Part shown: positions 1-11,228 of the stretch, one piece after another
How positions within the stretch are numbered: position 1 is the stretch's first letter
Layout of the letters: each line of letters starts with the position of its first letter
Source of the DNA: Malachius bipustulatus
Taxonomy: Eukaryota; Arthropoda; Insecta; Coleoptera; Melyridae
Length of the DNA stretch: 64,000 nt
Reading direction: 5' to 3'
Assembly: GCA_910589415.1 (NCBI GenBank)
Contig: OU342632.1
Location: forward strand, 16,867,507-16,931,506
The notes under the pieces: model-generated
The model's database searches: none
The model's input: only the letters and a program-made list of their open reading frames with translations
Told to the model about the DNA's origin: nothing
Program-made: the position numbers and the translations under genes

Positions 1-2
1 TA

Positions 3-464
3 GCGGCTAAGCGAGAATTCGACAAATGCACACCGGAATTCCCAATCTGGCATGATCTTCAGAATCCTCCTACAACAAGACTGAAATCTCGAAATCCATT
101 TTGGCAACAAAATCATGAGATCTTTTCCTCACTGGATTCTTGGAAGTCTGAATGGAGAGTTCAGAATGTTTTCAATCATCACCTTATCCAAGATCCAACA
201 AAGGAAGTTCCCGGATTCGACCTACCGAGAAAGCTCTGGAGTAAACTGAATCGTTTAAGAACTGGCCATGGACGCTGTAACTCAATGTTATTCAAATGGA
301 TGGCAGTTCCAAGTCCAAATTGTCTCACTTGTGGCGAAGTTGAGGAAATAATTACTCATATTGTAGAAGAGTGTCCAGAAACTAAATTTCTTGGCGGTTT
401 CAATGACATCCACCGCCTTACTCCAGATGCAATAAATTGGTTACAAAGTCTAAAACCAATATGA
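3..464 (+). CDS. LINE ORF2 C-terminus, cut by window edge
   Basis: An open frame enters from the left edge and runs 153 codons to TGA at 462-464. It reads like the C-terminal tail of a non-LTR retrotransposon ORF2: a segment PGFDLPRKLWSKLNRLRTGH (about residues 71-90) followed by a CX2C...H...C zinc-binding pattern (NCLTCGEV, then THIVEECP) and a closing WLQSLKPI. In this family the tail follows the reverse transcriptase and is thought to help bind the template RNA. Endonuclease and RT would lie left of the window, so activity cannot be judged. No internal stop is present here, so the copy may be fairly young. The following ~200 bases (465-680) look like its AT-rich 3' UTR and end against a foldback element. 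The clade is not certain. Confidence 0.8.
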   Translation, partial: AAKREFDKCTPEFPIWHDLQNPPTTRLKSRNPFWQQNHEIFSSLDSWKSEWRVQNVFNHHLIQDPTKEVPGFDLPRKLWSKLNRLRTGHGRCNSMLFKWMAVPSPNCLTCGEVEEIITHIVEECPETKFLGGFNDIHRLTPDAINWLQSLKPI

Positions 465-681
465 ACTGAATGGTGTGTCTAGGTTTTTTATGGGGTTTTT
501 CCCTAGACTGGCTGGAAAAGCGAATGCTTCACCATGATATCAACAACTCATCCTTATATTCTACAAACCGTTCTACCCCCCACAATGATGAAAATTCTAC
601 AATATTATACTTATAAATCATATATCCACATCATCCTTCTAATTTAAAATGTAATAATTCATACGAAATATATAATATATA

Positions 682-1407
682 CAGGGTGGCCCAGCGAAAA
701 CGTACCAGGCTTAATAACTTGAAAACTAAAGATGCACGCGAAAAACGCCGAAACAGGTCAATTTTGTTATCGAGGGGGACATATTTTCGTGACAAATTTA
801 ACTACCCAAGTTCACCCCCTTGGCAGGGGTAGCTACCCCTTTGTTTATCATCATAGGGAACAGCTATCGAGTGATACATCATTTGAAAGCTACTTGAATT
901 CTCTTTACTACGATATTCAACATTTTGGGTTTCGCTTACATACAGTGTGGGCTACATACAAGTGATTAACGTGAGTTACGTTTTCGGTGGTCCACCCTGT
1001 ATGTAAGCGAAAATGATATATCATTTGAAAGATACTTGAATTATCTGCACAACGATATCCAACATTTTGGGTTTCGCTTACATACAGGGTGTCCTACATA
1101 CAAAGTGATTACGGCGAGTTACGTTTTCGTTGGGCCACCCTGTATGTAAGCGAAACCCAAATTGTTTGATATCGTTGTAAAGAGAATTCAAATAGCTTTC
1201 AAATGATGTATCATTCGATATCTGTTCCCTATGATGATAAGCAAAGGGGTAGCTAGCTACCCCTGCCAAGGGGGTGAACTTGGGTGGTTAAATTTGTCAC
1301 GAAAATATGTCCCCCTCGATAACAAAATTGACCTGTTTCGGCGTTTTTCGCGTACATCTTCAGTTTTCAAGTTATTAGGCCTGGTACGTTTTCGCTGGGC
1401 CACCCTG
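682..1407. mobile_element. Foldback (MITE-like) element, CAGGGTGGCCCAGCGAAAACG ends
   Basis: A 726-bp palindromic element flanked by TA (680-681 and 1408-1409). Both ends read CAGGGTGGCCCAGCG inward, and the inverted arms are about 320 bp each and nearly identical. The same terminal motif recurs internally near 992-1001 and 1131-1141, so the element looks like several ends joined together. Open frames inside (about 732-965, 1078-1269 and 1257-1544) are by-products of the arms and show no transposase motif. TA duplication and ends fit Tc1/mariner-type mobilisation (inference). Confidence 0.85.
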
Positions 1408-1409
1408 TA

Positions 1410-3168
1410 TAGTAGTCCAGCCTCAGTTTTGTCGCTGTTGATTGTCAGTTTGATATTGTTTATCTGCTGCCTAATTCTGTCCATCATTGTCTTTGTCCTA
1501 AGCTCGTTTTCGTTATTGGCGATTACCATCCAGTGCCAAATCAACGGCCTAGGTAATCCGCTCCATTCCCTCTACTGTCTCCATTCTGAGAGCCTTGTCG
1601 TAGAGAATGTTCTTCAACACCGGTTTTACTTGTTGTATAGGCTTTTTCTCAGTATAATTCTTAAGCTTTTACAGCACTAAAAAGCTAACATTCGTCAAGT
1701 TATGGCCGAGATATCGCCCGAAATAGATATTATGTCAAAAAGTGCTCAAAAATTACCTTAGAAGGATGGATCGATATATCTCGAGACGGCCATTTAAATG
1801 AGAAGTGTTTCACAAATACTGTCAAGGTCTAAACTTTATAATAAAGAAAAAATTTAATTGAATTTTAATTTTATAACAAAAGTCTTTTATTTACGTTTAC
1901 TTTTGAAAGCATACATTTGATAACCCGTTCTTCAGCTTATAGTAGGTATTTATTTTAATGCCTGAGAGCCACAACATGTTAAGAGCCTTCGGGGCATGCT
2001 TGAATAACAAAAATATTCTCCCAGTGTATCCTCGAAAACTCTATTAAGAGGCTGTTACTTTACAACTTTAACTGAATTTACGTGGTAATCTGTCATTTTA
2101 AAACCATATTATTTTATTCCAAAAATAATATAATTATTCTAACTTTCCTCAGCGTTCACATTACAGTAATATATCTCCCAATTTCATACCCACAGAATAA
2201 AATTTTTATGAGGAATTTTTTTATTGAAAAGAGTATTGCTGCTTTTGAGCAGGAGAGTAAACTTTTTAAGATTTAGTGGAAAATTATTAATACAAAATCA
2301 CCAAGCAGTAAATATAATTACTGAGGAAACATTTAAGAAGATACATGAAAGATTTTCTTACAGTTTGTCATCTTGAAAAAAATTGTCTTCACAATAATAC
2401 ATGAAAGACAAAATCTGACGATATTATAGATTTAGAAGCGAACATTACACTTATTTGCTTGCTTCAATATTATTCTGTAGACCCCAATTTCTCTTGGATT
2501 GGAACATCTTGAACAAGATCTAATACCTAGCCAATCAGTAAATTTATACTTATTTTTTGTTTATCTATTTATCAAGTGGTGATAAAATTTCTACTTATAC
2601 AAATAAGTACAGAAAATACCAACCCCGAACAAAAAATAATTACCCAAATCTTCTACAAAAACTCTTCTCTATTAGATTAAATTCATCCTTGTTGTTCGCC
2701 TAGTTGTATCCTTGAGGGATAAGCGATAATTTGTTTGTATTAGTGGGGACCTGAAAACGGCTGGCCCATACAGAATGATAGAAGCGCAACCGGTGAAATA
2801 TCAATCAAGAGTCCTGGCCGGTCACGTATCGAAGTCACGTATCTAATACCGATCGTAAGTTTCCCGTAATCCTTTGCTAATTTTTACAGGATTTATTTAT
2901 ATTTGATTTGATTCCGAAATAAGACGTCCCAGTCGAGGCCATGCCCCGTAGATTTCCAGAGATTAGATTGCTCCAAGTCATTAACACGTAACAAATTATT
3001 GAACTTTAGATAATTAAATATAAAGGTCGCTTACAGCAACAATAAAATCGAAAAAAAAAGCTTAAAAAAAGGAAACAAATAAAGTTTTAAATTATTTTAA
3101 AATATTTCTAGTTATTTTAAAACATGTATACTTACTCTAGTTATCTAGTTACAAGAACTATAGTTATA
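1410..3168. other. AT-rich non-coding stretch
   Basis: No gene or repeat recognised. The longest open frames are short (for example 2082-2276) and low-complexity AT. Nothing resembling a promoter or RNA gene stands out. Confidence 0.5.
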
Positions 3169-3330
3169 CAGGGCGTTTCATCACCCTGAGTGATCGGTGA
3201 AGAAAGTTTAAGTTAGGGGGCCGTAACTTCTTAAGGGAGGCTTTACTTTTTTTTTATTAAATGAAAATTAATAAAAATGCACGGTGATTTAAGCTTGCCT
3301 TCCGCCAAAGGAAACACCCCAGGCAACCAA
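3169..3330 (+). mobile_element. Lone end of a TA-inserted element
   Basis: TA at 3167-3168 is followed by CAGGGCGTTTCATCACCC, a terminus like those of the complete foldbacks in this window. I could not find its inverted partner downstream, so this is probably a truncated copy. The inner boundary is a guess. Confidence 0.4.
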
Positions 3331-3375
3331 TAAAATCATAATGAAATGAATAGTTCATGTATTGTACATCTGCGC

Positions 3376-3620
3376 AGTCGTGAATGTGCTTGAAGATCCA
3401 CTTGTGTCGAAACTGTTTCAGAACTGTTTCGTTATAAGTAGCGAAACATGTTTCGATCCTTTTTCAGAACAACATTCGAAACGCTCTAGTGCCAACGCAC
3501 TGAAACACATGCAATTCGTCCATTTACTAATACACATGGTTCGTAACAAGTTTCGAAACGAACGGATACATGTGGCTTATTTGTGTCTGGTACCGAAACA
3601 ATTGTTGCGAAAATGTCTCT
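3376..3620. repeat. Cluster of GTTTC / GAAAC motifs
   Basis: About ten GTTTC or GAAAC pentamers on both orientations lie within 250 bases, including back-to-back CGAAACATGTTTCG and GTTTCGAAAC. A 98-codon open frame (3362-3658, +) spans them but resembles no family I know. Dense short motifs of this kind are typical of subterminal transposase-binding repeats in hAT-type elements (inference); no matching terminal repeats were found. Confidence 0.4.
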
Positions 3621-3973
3621 TAATTGTGCCTAAAAATGCTGCTTGGGAAAACACATGACAAAACTGAGTGTAGTATTCCCTGGTGTGCGTGGAGGCACAT
3701 GAAACCTACCGACCATTGTTAGACAAGAGATGAATATGACATATTGTAAAACAATATTCCATTCATTCGGGATGTGCTGTGAGTAGAGGATTACAATGTA
3801 TCTTACAATTTTTTTGTCAAGAAAATCCCCCTTTAAAATTCATCACGAATCTTCACTTGAATTTTCTGTACTGATTTGAAAACTTATCACGATGAATATG
3901 TAATACTTTAAACGCAACGTAATGTGATCTAGATGTATTATTACCGGAAAGTAAAATTCTTCGATTTGACAAA

Positions 3974-4005
3974 GTGATGAGCCTTAATAAAGGCGAAACA
4001 GTGGT
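3974..4005 (+). ncRNA. Hammerhead-like hairpin, family A
   Basis: GTGATGA, a GCC/GGC stem with TTAATAAA loop, then GAAAC. This matches the hammerhead core CUGANGA-stem II-GAAA except that the first core base is G instead of C, which would impair cleavage. A sister copy lies on the minus strand at 61436-61464. Such motifs are known in Penelope-like retroelements; no coding part of one is visible here. Confidence 0.35.
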
Positions 4006-4471
4006 GGATTTTTCTTCAAAGTCGTTGTTTGGAGGAAACTTCTCTAATTTTTATAAACTGAGACTGAACTTCTGAGGAATAGCGTCCATAATTATTGCTG
4101 AACTAAGACTAAACGTCGTAACTCAGTGGCAGAGTTTCTAGACTAACTTAGAATATGATAGATACGACATTTCGACTTAAAAATTCTTTTTTGGTAGGTA
4201 GGAATAAACTTTGCAAGAATTATTTTTATAAGCATTACAGTACAGATACAGATATGTCATCGAATGCGTTGGAATCCTGGTCTCGCCATGGATATTTGTA
4301 TTTGTCTAATAAACTGTTTATATTATGAAAGTGTGTCTGTGGTTAAATGAGCCAGTTCTCGAAGCAAAAATTAAATAACAATGCTCTCTCTTGAAAAAGG
4401 GAATAATAATAAATAAAATCACAGTTTTTGTAGAAACTTACGTCTTAGAGCTGCTGAGAAGAATATCATTA
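4006..4471. other. Non-coding stretch
   Basis: AT-rich sequence with no recognisable feature between the hairpin and the next foldback element. Confidence 0.4.
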
Positions 4472-4473
4472 TA

Positions 4474-5475
4474 CAGAGTGTTCCAGTCTGTTTGTTCATA
4501 ACTCCGGCAAAAGATAGAACACGTAAAAATAGTTGTAATTTTCTTTATATAAAGCTTTTCTCTAAAACATTTTATTTTCCAGATATAGGGTGTTATACTC
4601 GAAAGAAAAAAATAAATTTTATTGAATATTTTCTAAACTATCAAAATTATGTTTTCTCACTTTTGGTGTATATTAATAGAGGGGTAAAATCTTTAAGTAT
4701 AAAAAATCTTCTCAGAAGAAACCAGTAGCGTAGTTGTGGGGGTTAATTTTTTTTAAGCCTCAAAACTTCTACGCCACTGGGCCTGGAAATTTTATTTTAT
4801 CACCTGAACAAAGGATACTCCTAGTAAAAATTTCTAAGAGGCTTAGTTTTTGAGATATTTCGATTTATTTTATGAAATAATGATAATAAATAGTCACAAA
4901 TAATGCTAAAAAAAATATCATTTTTTTTTAAATACACCGTTTTTTTGAAGAATTAAAAAAATATAAAAATTCAAAATAAGTTTATAGTGTTTCATATCAA
5001 CTGTGTGGACGCTAACACACACAAAACGGTGAAATCTAAGAACACTTCTCTTCTGAAGTTTGTTTTATGATGTAATCTCGTTTATAAAAAATCAAAATAT
5101 CTCTAAAACTAAGCCTCCTAGAGATCTTTACTGAGAGTATCTTTTTTCCAGTTAATAATATATAATATCGAAATAAGTTTTAAAAAATAGATTTTGTCCA
5201 GTGACGTAGAAGTTTTGGCACTTAACAGAAAAAATAGCCCCCATAACTACGCCACTGGTTTCGCATGAGATATTTTTTATACTTCCAAATTTTACTCCTC
5301 TATTTTTATTAGCCCTCTATTAATAATAAAATTGATTTTTTCTTCCTAGTTTAACACCCTGCAAATAAAGCGTTTTAGAGAAAAACTTTATATGGAAAAT
5401 ACAATTATTATTATTCTTACGTGTTCTATCTTTAGCCAGAGTTATGATTATGAACATATAAACTGGAACACTCTG
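4474..5475. mobile_element. Foldback element, CAGAGTGTTCCAGT ends
   Basis: A 1002-bp element between TA dinucleotides (4472-4473 and 5476-5477). It begins CAGAGTGTTCCAGTCTGTTTG and ends with the diverged inverse. The arms pair over nearly the full length and include inner CTACGCCACTGG boxes near the centre of each arm. No transposase remains. Arms have many mismatches, so this copy is older than the 36104 or 37478 elements. Confidence 0.85.
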
Positions 5476-5734
5476 TACAGGTCAATTTGTCGATATTAAA
5501 AGGGTATTACGACGGTTTCATAGGAAAAGTGCATAAATCCACGTAAAATTGAGAGTTGGATGCCATCTAGTGAACTATTACATATTCTATTAGATAAAAT
5601 ATAGAACTTGAGATTTTAATTGTTAAATGTCGCCGAAACAGTTTTCCTGCTTTTTGAAACTTGAGATAGCGTCCTGCAAATTTCACTTATTTAGTATGCA
5701 GAAGTCCAAAAACAACGTAAAAATTACGTAAATA

Positions 5735-6208
5735 CTAACATGAAGTAGCCACAAGTCCATTTATTTTACAATTTTGACAAACATTTGCAAAACTGTAATA
5801 GAAACTAATACCTAAATCATTCACAATGTAAATTCCTAGTTTTAATAGTTTTTGCCATTTAGGTAAGGTATTGTTAAAACTGTTAAAACTATCATTTTGG
5901 AATTGTGCACTTTTCATAATGACGCCAACGATTTTCGAATCGCCCACCAGAATCTTCAACAACTTCCAGTAAGAAATATGAGCCAAAATAGAAATTATTT
6001 TTTGGTTACATCTCAATGATATTTTCTTTTCAAACATCGCAAGAATCAAATTTTTTTCAAATTCTTTTTTCGCAATACCAATCCTCTTGAAAGTCACTAT
6101 ACGATTAATATTTCCTAGTAATAAGTAGGGAATTTTTTTGGAACAAAAATAAAGCTTTTTCCAATTTCTTTGCAATAAAGTACTTCTTATTCTTATAATT
6201 TCATTCAT
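5735..6208 (-). CDS. Unrecognised 157-codon ORF
   Basis: An uninterrupted frame from ATG to TAG on the minus strand, long for sequence this AT-rich. The protein is basic, Lys/Ile/Asn/Phe-rich, begins MNEIIRIRSTLLQRNW, and has a CX2C pair plus a last Cys near its end. It contains no signal peptide, no membrane segment and no motif I can assign. It could be a chance frame, a decayed mobile-element fragment, or one exon of an unknown gene. It starts 259 bases from the foldback element and has no obvious partner exon or promoter. Confidence 0.2.
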   Translation of the reverse strand: MNEIIRIRSTLLQRNWKKLYFCSKKIPYLLLGNINRIVTFKRIGIAKKEFEKNLILAMFEKKISLRCNQKIISILAHISYWKLLKILVGDSKIVGVIMKSAQFQNDSFNSFNNTLPKWQKLLKLGIYIVNDLGISFYYSFANVCQNCKINGLVATSC

Positions 6209-6898
6209 GTTTATTTAATCCATTAGTATTTGTCCAACATCCAAAAAAATATACAATAAATAACACTCCAGAATATTTCTCACAATAATTAATAAACGGA
6301 AAAGGTTTTTTTATAGTCACTTGCCAGTCTTTTCATTACTGACACGAGTATTATAACACTACAGAACAACTTTATATGATATTCTTTCTTATTCTTACCT
6401 TGATATAATGGACACGATGAAAATGTAATAAAAGCAACAAGAAAGATGAAATCTTTCTAAAAGCAAGCGCTAAACAATCTAGAAAGATGGTTTCTCCCTT
6501 AGAATTTGGTCATCTGGGTCTGGAATAAGGGTTTTCTTATAGCCAACCTGTTGAGCGTTCTCACAACCCCATTCAGAAATACCGCTCGTTTCAACAGTTC
6601 CCCTGGCGATTTCATATCCCATTTCTGTCGAAACGTTCTTTATTTTTCATATTTTGTTTTACACGTTGGCGTTAATGTGGGGATTTAAAAAATCCTATGG
6701 AATTTAAAGAAGAATATGAGTTTAAAATACAACAAAAAAAAATAAAACAATAACATCAAATCATTTCTTCTAAATTCATATTTATAAAGGTATCATTATT
6801 TAATTTCAATCGCTTTAAACGAATTTTACGTATAACACCCACGTGTAATGCTTTTAACTAATTTTAGAATATACGTAACAGGAGGAAGTCGAATATTA
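6209..6898. other. AT-rich non-coding stretch
   Basis: Nothing recognised; open frames are short and unsupported. Confidence 0.4.
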
Positions 6899-6900
6899 TA

Positions 6901-7060
6901 CACGGTGTCCTGTAATTTGCCGATAAACTCTGCAGCACGTTACTGAGCCTAATCAAGGATTCATATCCAAATATTAACAAAAATCGATTTTGTATATTGA
7001 CCAAGATTCGAAGAGATATCTATAGTTGAGAACTCTATTTCTTCAATAATGATAGTTTTA
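6901..7060 (+). mobile_element. Fragment of a TA-inserted element
   Basis: TA followed by CACGGTGTCCTGTAATTTGC. Further in, GTTGAGAACTCTATTTCTTC resembles the arms of the foldback at 29455-29946 (GTTGAGAATTCTACTTCTTT), suggesting related elements. No opposite end seen. Confidence 0.35.
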
Positions 7061-7900
7061 AACAGCTGTTAAAAAAAATGAATGCTGTTTCGATTTTATT
7101 TTTTTTTTAAATTATAAGTCAAGGAGGATCTGCATTTTCCCAGTCTAGTGGGAGTATGGATAATAAGCGTTTATAACGACTAGAAGGTGATGACATGTAA
7201 GAGTGTCACTTTCTAAATCTTAAATCATAAGTTTGTCTCATGTTCTTAAGTCTACACTTATCTGAGTCCTGCCATTAGATCTCAGATCGGATAGTCGCCT
7301 CAGCCTGCTCGGTTAATGTTGTAAATCACTTGAGGATTTCCATAGTTGAATATCATTGTGGTGTGGTCAGTGAGCCAATAGATTTCGCCAAGTTTAAATT
7401 CTAGCTGTTTCCGCTTTGTAAATATCTGTTTCTTCTAAGTAAAGAGGCTGTCTAAGTGCATGCCAAAATATTTCGCAGCTTCGACTTCCTAATGTTACTC
7501 TAACATTATAATCTTTTAAAAAATTAGTATTACTCCAACGTAATGTTAAAGGCACATGATAGATTTATTTTTATTACCTTGAATTCTTAAACAGTTCTGC
7601 ATTTTATTAGAATTATATGGAGGTTTCTTGAAGCTGATGTTGGATCAGTGTGGGATGCTACGATAGCAACGTCATCGGTCTATGTTGCTACTATAGTGGT
7701 TCTTGCTGTAGATAACAGATCTGCTAAAATTTAAAAGGTATCATATTGAACCAAGTATACTCTGCCGTGCGGAACTCCTGATTATACTGTTATGTTATAC
7801 CATGTTTCTCAGTGCATACGATGTATCTCAGTGCGCATTAATGTTCAGTGCTAAATGTTCATCAAAACTCAGTGCGCATACAAAATATTCCAACCCGCAA
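7061..7900. other. Non-coding stretch
   Basis: No feature recognised until base composition rises near 7900. Confidence 0.35.
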
Positions 7901-7959
7901 CGAACGTTTTTTCTGGCCCTAGGGCGGACAGATTTAGTCGTTACTATATCAACTACTGA

Positions 7960-8089
7960 TAGTTGTTATCAGTTAGTGAGCACGCGGCAGGTGAGAGCGC
8001 GGCAGCGAAATTCAAGCACACAGCTGACAACTACCGAGACCACGATACGCGTCTCGATACAAGTCTAAGAGCTGGAAATATAATAACAG
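7960..8089 (+). promoter_or_regulatory. Possible promoter and 5' non-coding exon
   Basis: A GC-richer island in AT-rich DNA. TCAGTT at 7969-7974 matches the insect initiator consensus TCAKTY, and about 118 bases downstream ATAACAG is followed by GTAGGTA, a plausible splice donor. The segment between has no start codon in a long frame, as expected for a 5' UTR exon. No TATA box or clear DPE is present. Purely compositional and signal-based; the target gene, if any, is unknown. Confidence 0.2.
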
Positions 8090-8161
8090 GTAGGTACCTA
8101 TCTAATTATAACGATTAACGGGGGTTACTAGTTTCTGAGGTTTCGTCAATAAAGCAACAAA

Positions 8162-8260
8162 ATGAACGCTAGACAGGAAAATTACACTGACAGCGAATTA
8201 ATTTGTACGCCACCACATATTCGCCAACAAGCTAACAAGCCAAAGTATTCAGTGTTCTAA
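8162..8260 (+). CDS. Small ORF, 32 codons
   Basis: ATG to TAA, starting MNARQENYTDSEL and containing TPPHIRQQANK. The PPHIRQQA stretch faintly recalls the N-terminal region of tyrosine-recombinase-like proteins found in some insect mobile elements, but the match is too short to rely on. It lies just downstream of the possible 5' exon and upstream of a GC-rich repeat (8328-8362). May be a remnant or chance. Confidence 0.15.
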   Translation: MNARQENYTDSELICTPPHIRQQANKPKYSVF

Positions 8261-8327
8261 CGCGATGCGCTAAAAAATAGCGTCTATATCTCGGCCGGAT
8301 CCGAAGTACATTTAAGCTCGTATTCAA

Positions 8328-8362
8328 TCGACCCTCGCTCCGCTACGCTCCGCTCGGCCCGA
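8328..8362. repeat. Short GC-rich CTCGCTCCGC repeat
   Basis: CCCTCGCTCCGCTACGCTCC and a following CGCTCGGCC form an imperfect alternating CGCTCCG/ACGCTCC run. A similar GC-rich core (GAGGCGAAGCGTAGCGTAGC) sits in the loop of the hairpin at 62596-62722. Confidence 0.4.
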
Positions 8363-8786
8363 TAACTTCATACACTGAGAAAAATTTTTCATTGGCGGAA
8401 GTAAATTTGCAATTCCGCCAACTAAATTATTTAATTGATAACGAGCAACTAAATATTTAGTTGCGTCAACTAAATTATTTAGTTCCAGAATTTGAGATAT
8501 CCAACCAAGAATTAGTTGCCATAAGATACTGTATAAAAGTGATTGCAAATAAAACTTTCTGCTGTGAACTAAATAATAATTCAGTGAACCACACTAAGCT
8601 TTCTTATGTCAATTTAATGAAACTGCGCAGAACTATTATCAGGTTCTCTCAATATTACTTTGAGTTCTCTCAACTAAATGAAACTCTTCTCCGAATCCAA
8701 TCTTAGTTTGGATTTTTCCTACCTACCTTATCTAACCTACACCTAACCTAAAAATTTGGTAATATTTTATTGAACTTTTCGTTTTG

Positions 8787-8876
8787 AAATTTTTTATTTA
8801 TTGGTTGGGATTTCGGTTCTTGGTGAAATAATAATATTATCAAGAACCGAAATCCCAAGCAATAAATAAAAAATTT
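8787..8876. repeat. Long near-perfect inverted repeat
   Basis: Arms of about 36 bases (containing GGGATTTCGGTTCTTG and its inverse CAAGAACCGAAATCCC) separated by an 18-base AT-rich spacer. It would form a stable hairpin in DNA or RNA. No flanking duplication recognised. Confidence 0.7.
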
Positions 8877-8881
8877 CTACC

Positions 8882-9085
8882 CAATAAAGGTATACACAAT
8901 GCAGTGCCACGGCTCTCCTCACCCCGATCAACAATATACATAACAATAAAAATTATCTGCACATTTTGCTATCCATATTAATCATCCATTTGTCCATAGT
9001 AATGTTAAATATATAAATTACCTTTAATTATTGTTATATACGCGTAGACCGGGGCGAGTCAAAACTGTACCATTTATTGGTTTGG
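8882..9085. repeat. Diverged palindromic element, CCAATAAA ends
   Basis: Both ends read CCAATAAAnGGTA inward and the arms share a CTCRCCCCGRTC block and an AACAATAnATAA block around an AT-rich centre. Looks like an old MITE of about 200 bp abutting the hairpin at 8787-8876. Confidence 0.45.
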
Positions 9086-10548
9086 TTTGTCTGAAATCCA
9101 TTTAAGTACCTATACCAAGCTAACAGTAATGACGGCTTTCTGTGATTTGAACTTCACGATTTGTTAGATTTATACAAACAAAGCTGCAAAAGAATATCAA
9201 AAATAAAACCGAATTATTTATTTACATTAAATAAGCAAGAAAAGTTTACTTAGATAAATTATTAGCAACAACCACGTTTGACGAACGCAGCTACATCATG
9301 ATGGCGTCTATAGTGGCGACTGATGTGTTTTTATCTGAGGTTGCACAGTTAGATGAATCTATTACAGTAAATAAAGAAATATTTATTGCCATAATTCTAG
9401 TATAATTCCTTCAATACAAACGTTCTATTATTGAACCCTCTCAGTACACTACGCAAGAAATTTTTACTTGACACATAAATACCATAGTTGGAATAATGAA
9501 AATCTGATATATTTCACGCAATTATGTTTGGAGTATTCTTTTAAACATTTATTCCTACCTCCGGCAAGAAAAACCTATTTGTCTCACAAATTTCTAACTT
9601 CTAAGAATCTTTGATTTCTTCAAACAAGATAACTTTATATGTTTAGTTGCTGGAATTAAATTATGTTCTAGTACAGATTCTTAGATTGTTAGCTATGAGT
9701 AATATTATTATGCCAATATGGAAAATACTTCGTTACACAAAATGAGCTTCAATTAAATTATTTAATTCAATCAATTGCTCAATTTTAGTGAATCCAACTA
9801 AGATTTGGTACTGTAAATGATAAAGTTGTTCTTATAACTAAATAAATTCTCTGGAGGAAATACCTCCAGCCTTTAGTTCTTTCAAGAATAATATTTCTCT
9901 CAGTGTACTCGCCGAAATGAACTTCTTTCCGCCCTTGATATAGAATATACTAATTCGTCATTAATATTCCGTGCTTACTACGAGATATAGGTAAACTGAA
10001 GCTCTGAGATAATTTTCATTTCTTCTGTTACTATTTTGAGCCATTTGCCGCACGTCTTCTCAAAGCTTTGAAACGCATGGTTAGTAGGCTTATAGGTCAA
10101 TTTAAAGAGACATCATTTGACTTTTCGCCGATTTAAGATTCAAAATGATTTGGGTCATTTAATACAAAATTGTATTAAATATGGACACTTATTAATTTTG
10201 TGAACTTTTACGAGGTTGTTTCCCATATTCTGTCAAACCATATTCTGTTTGTGGATAGTGCAGAAGGAAAGAGCTTTTATACGTATTTTCGTTGTTTATA
10301 GAAAACTTCAGCTTTTCTTTTATCTTTCCTGATACAATTGCTGTCATTATTTCTAATGGTTGGGTTATGTCGTTAGGCCCCTTTGAACTTCCTATTAAGG
10401 CTTTTCAAGGCGAATAATCTGTGGTTTCAGTTGAAGGTGGACTTTTTAAGCATTCTTGAATTCCTCGGCTTTGTTTCTTCGGGATTAGATGCCTTAGCTC
10501 TTTTGACGGACCCGGAAATGGCGGACACAAAATGCAGAATGTTGTATA
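9086..10548. other. AT-rich non-coding stretch
   Basis: No recognised feature. A small frame near 9298-9404 starting MMASIVATDVFLSEV has no supporting similarity. Confidence 0.4.
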
Positions 10549-10550
10549 TA

Positions 10551-11090
10551 CAGGATGTTTAGAAAGACGGTAAATTTAAAACAAAAATTGTTTCCTCAGC
10601 CTCGTTATTGAGATATCCTTTTTCTAAAATTTAAATCAAAAAAGCAGTCAAATTTACTGACAACCTCCACTGGAAAAGCTAGACTAGAAAAGCTAGAGAA
10701 AAGGTTTCACATATAACTATAACGATAGGGCTTGCTTTTTATTTTTACTATTATCGGAAACGGAATTACAGGCATTCAAAGTCTACCTATTCCCTGAGTT
10801 CAACAAAATTTTCCAATGTGGATTGATTTTTCGAATTCAAATTCAACAATGCAACTAAGATAGATTTTGAATAATATTATCGGATAATATGTATCCTCGC
10901 ATCAATAATTTATTGTTTGAAACTTTGTTGGACTTGCCATTTTATTTGTTTCCATGATAACAACTTTCTGGGTATTACAGTCCTACACACTATTTTTCTG
11001 CCAGAAGAACTGTAACGAGTGCAGTGTTGCGACTTTTCTATGACCACTTTTCTACAAAAGTGGTCATAGCTTTCTATTTCTATTCTGTCC
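10551..11090 (+). mobile_element. Probable fragment of a TA-inserted element
   Basis: TA (10549-10550) then CAGGATGTTTAGAAAGACGG at the left. Toward the right, GCAGTGTTGCGACTTTTC and a short palindrome GACCACTTTTCTACAAAAGT resemble the interior of the foldback at 55745-56305 (GCAGTGTTGCCACTTTT). Diverged; exact ends not found. Confidence 0.35.
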
Positions 11091-11097
11091 AAAAGAA

Positions 11098-11228
11098 GTT
11101 GTATGCATCTCGAGCGCTTAATTATGGTGCTTTCGAATGATTTTTTGTCTCGGCTTTCGCCTCGACAAAAAAGCTCTCATTCTCAAGCACCAAAACTCAA
11201 TCTCTGGCACTAGATACATGCATAAATA
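11098..11228. repeat. Mini-foldback repeat, copy 1
   Basis: A 130-bp imperfect palindrome: outer arms GTATGCATCTCGAGCGC / ATACATGCAT, middle arms GGTGCTTTCGAATGA / CATTCTCAAGCACC, and inner TTTTTTGTCTCGGC / GCCTCGACAAAAAA around a 4-base loop. A second copy lies at 32560-32692. Confidence 0.7.
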
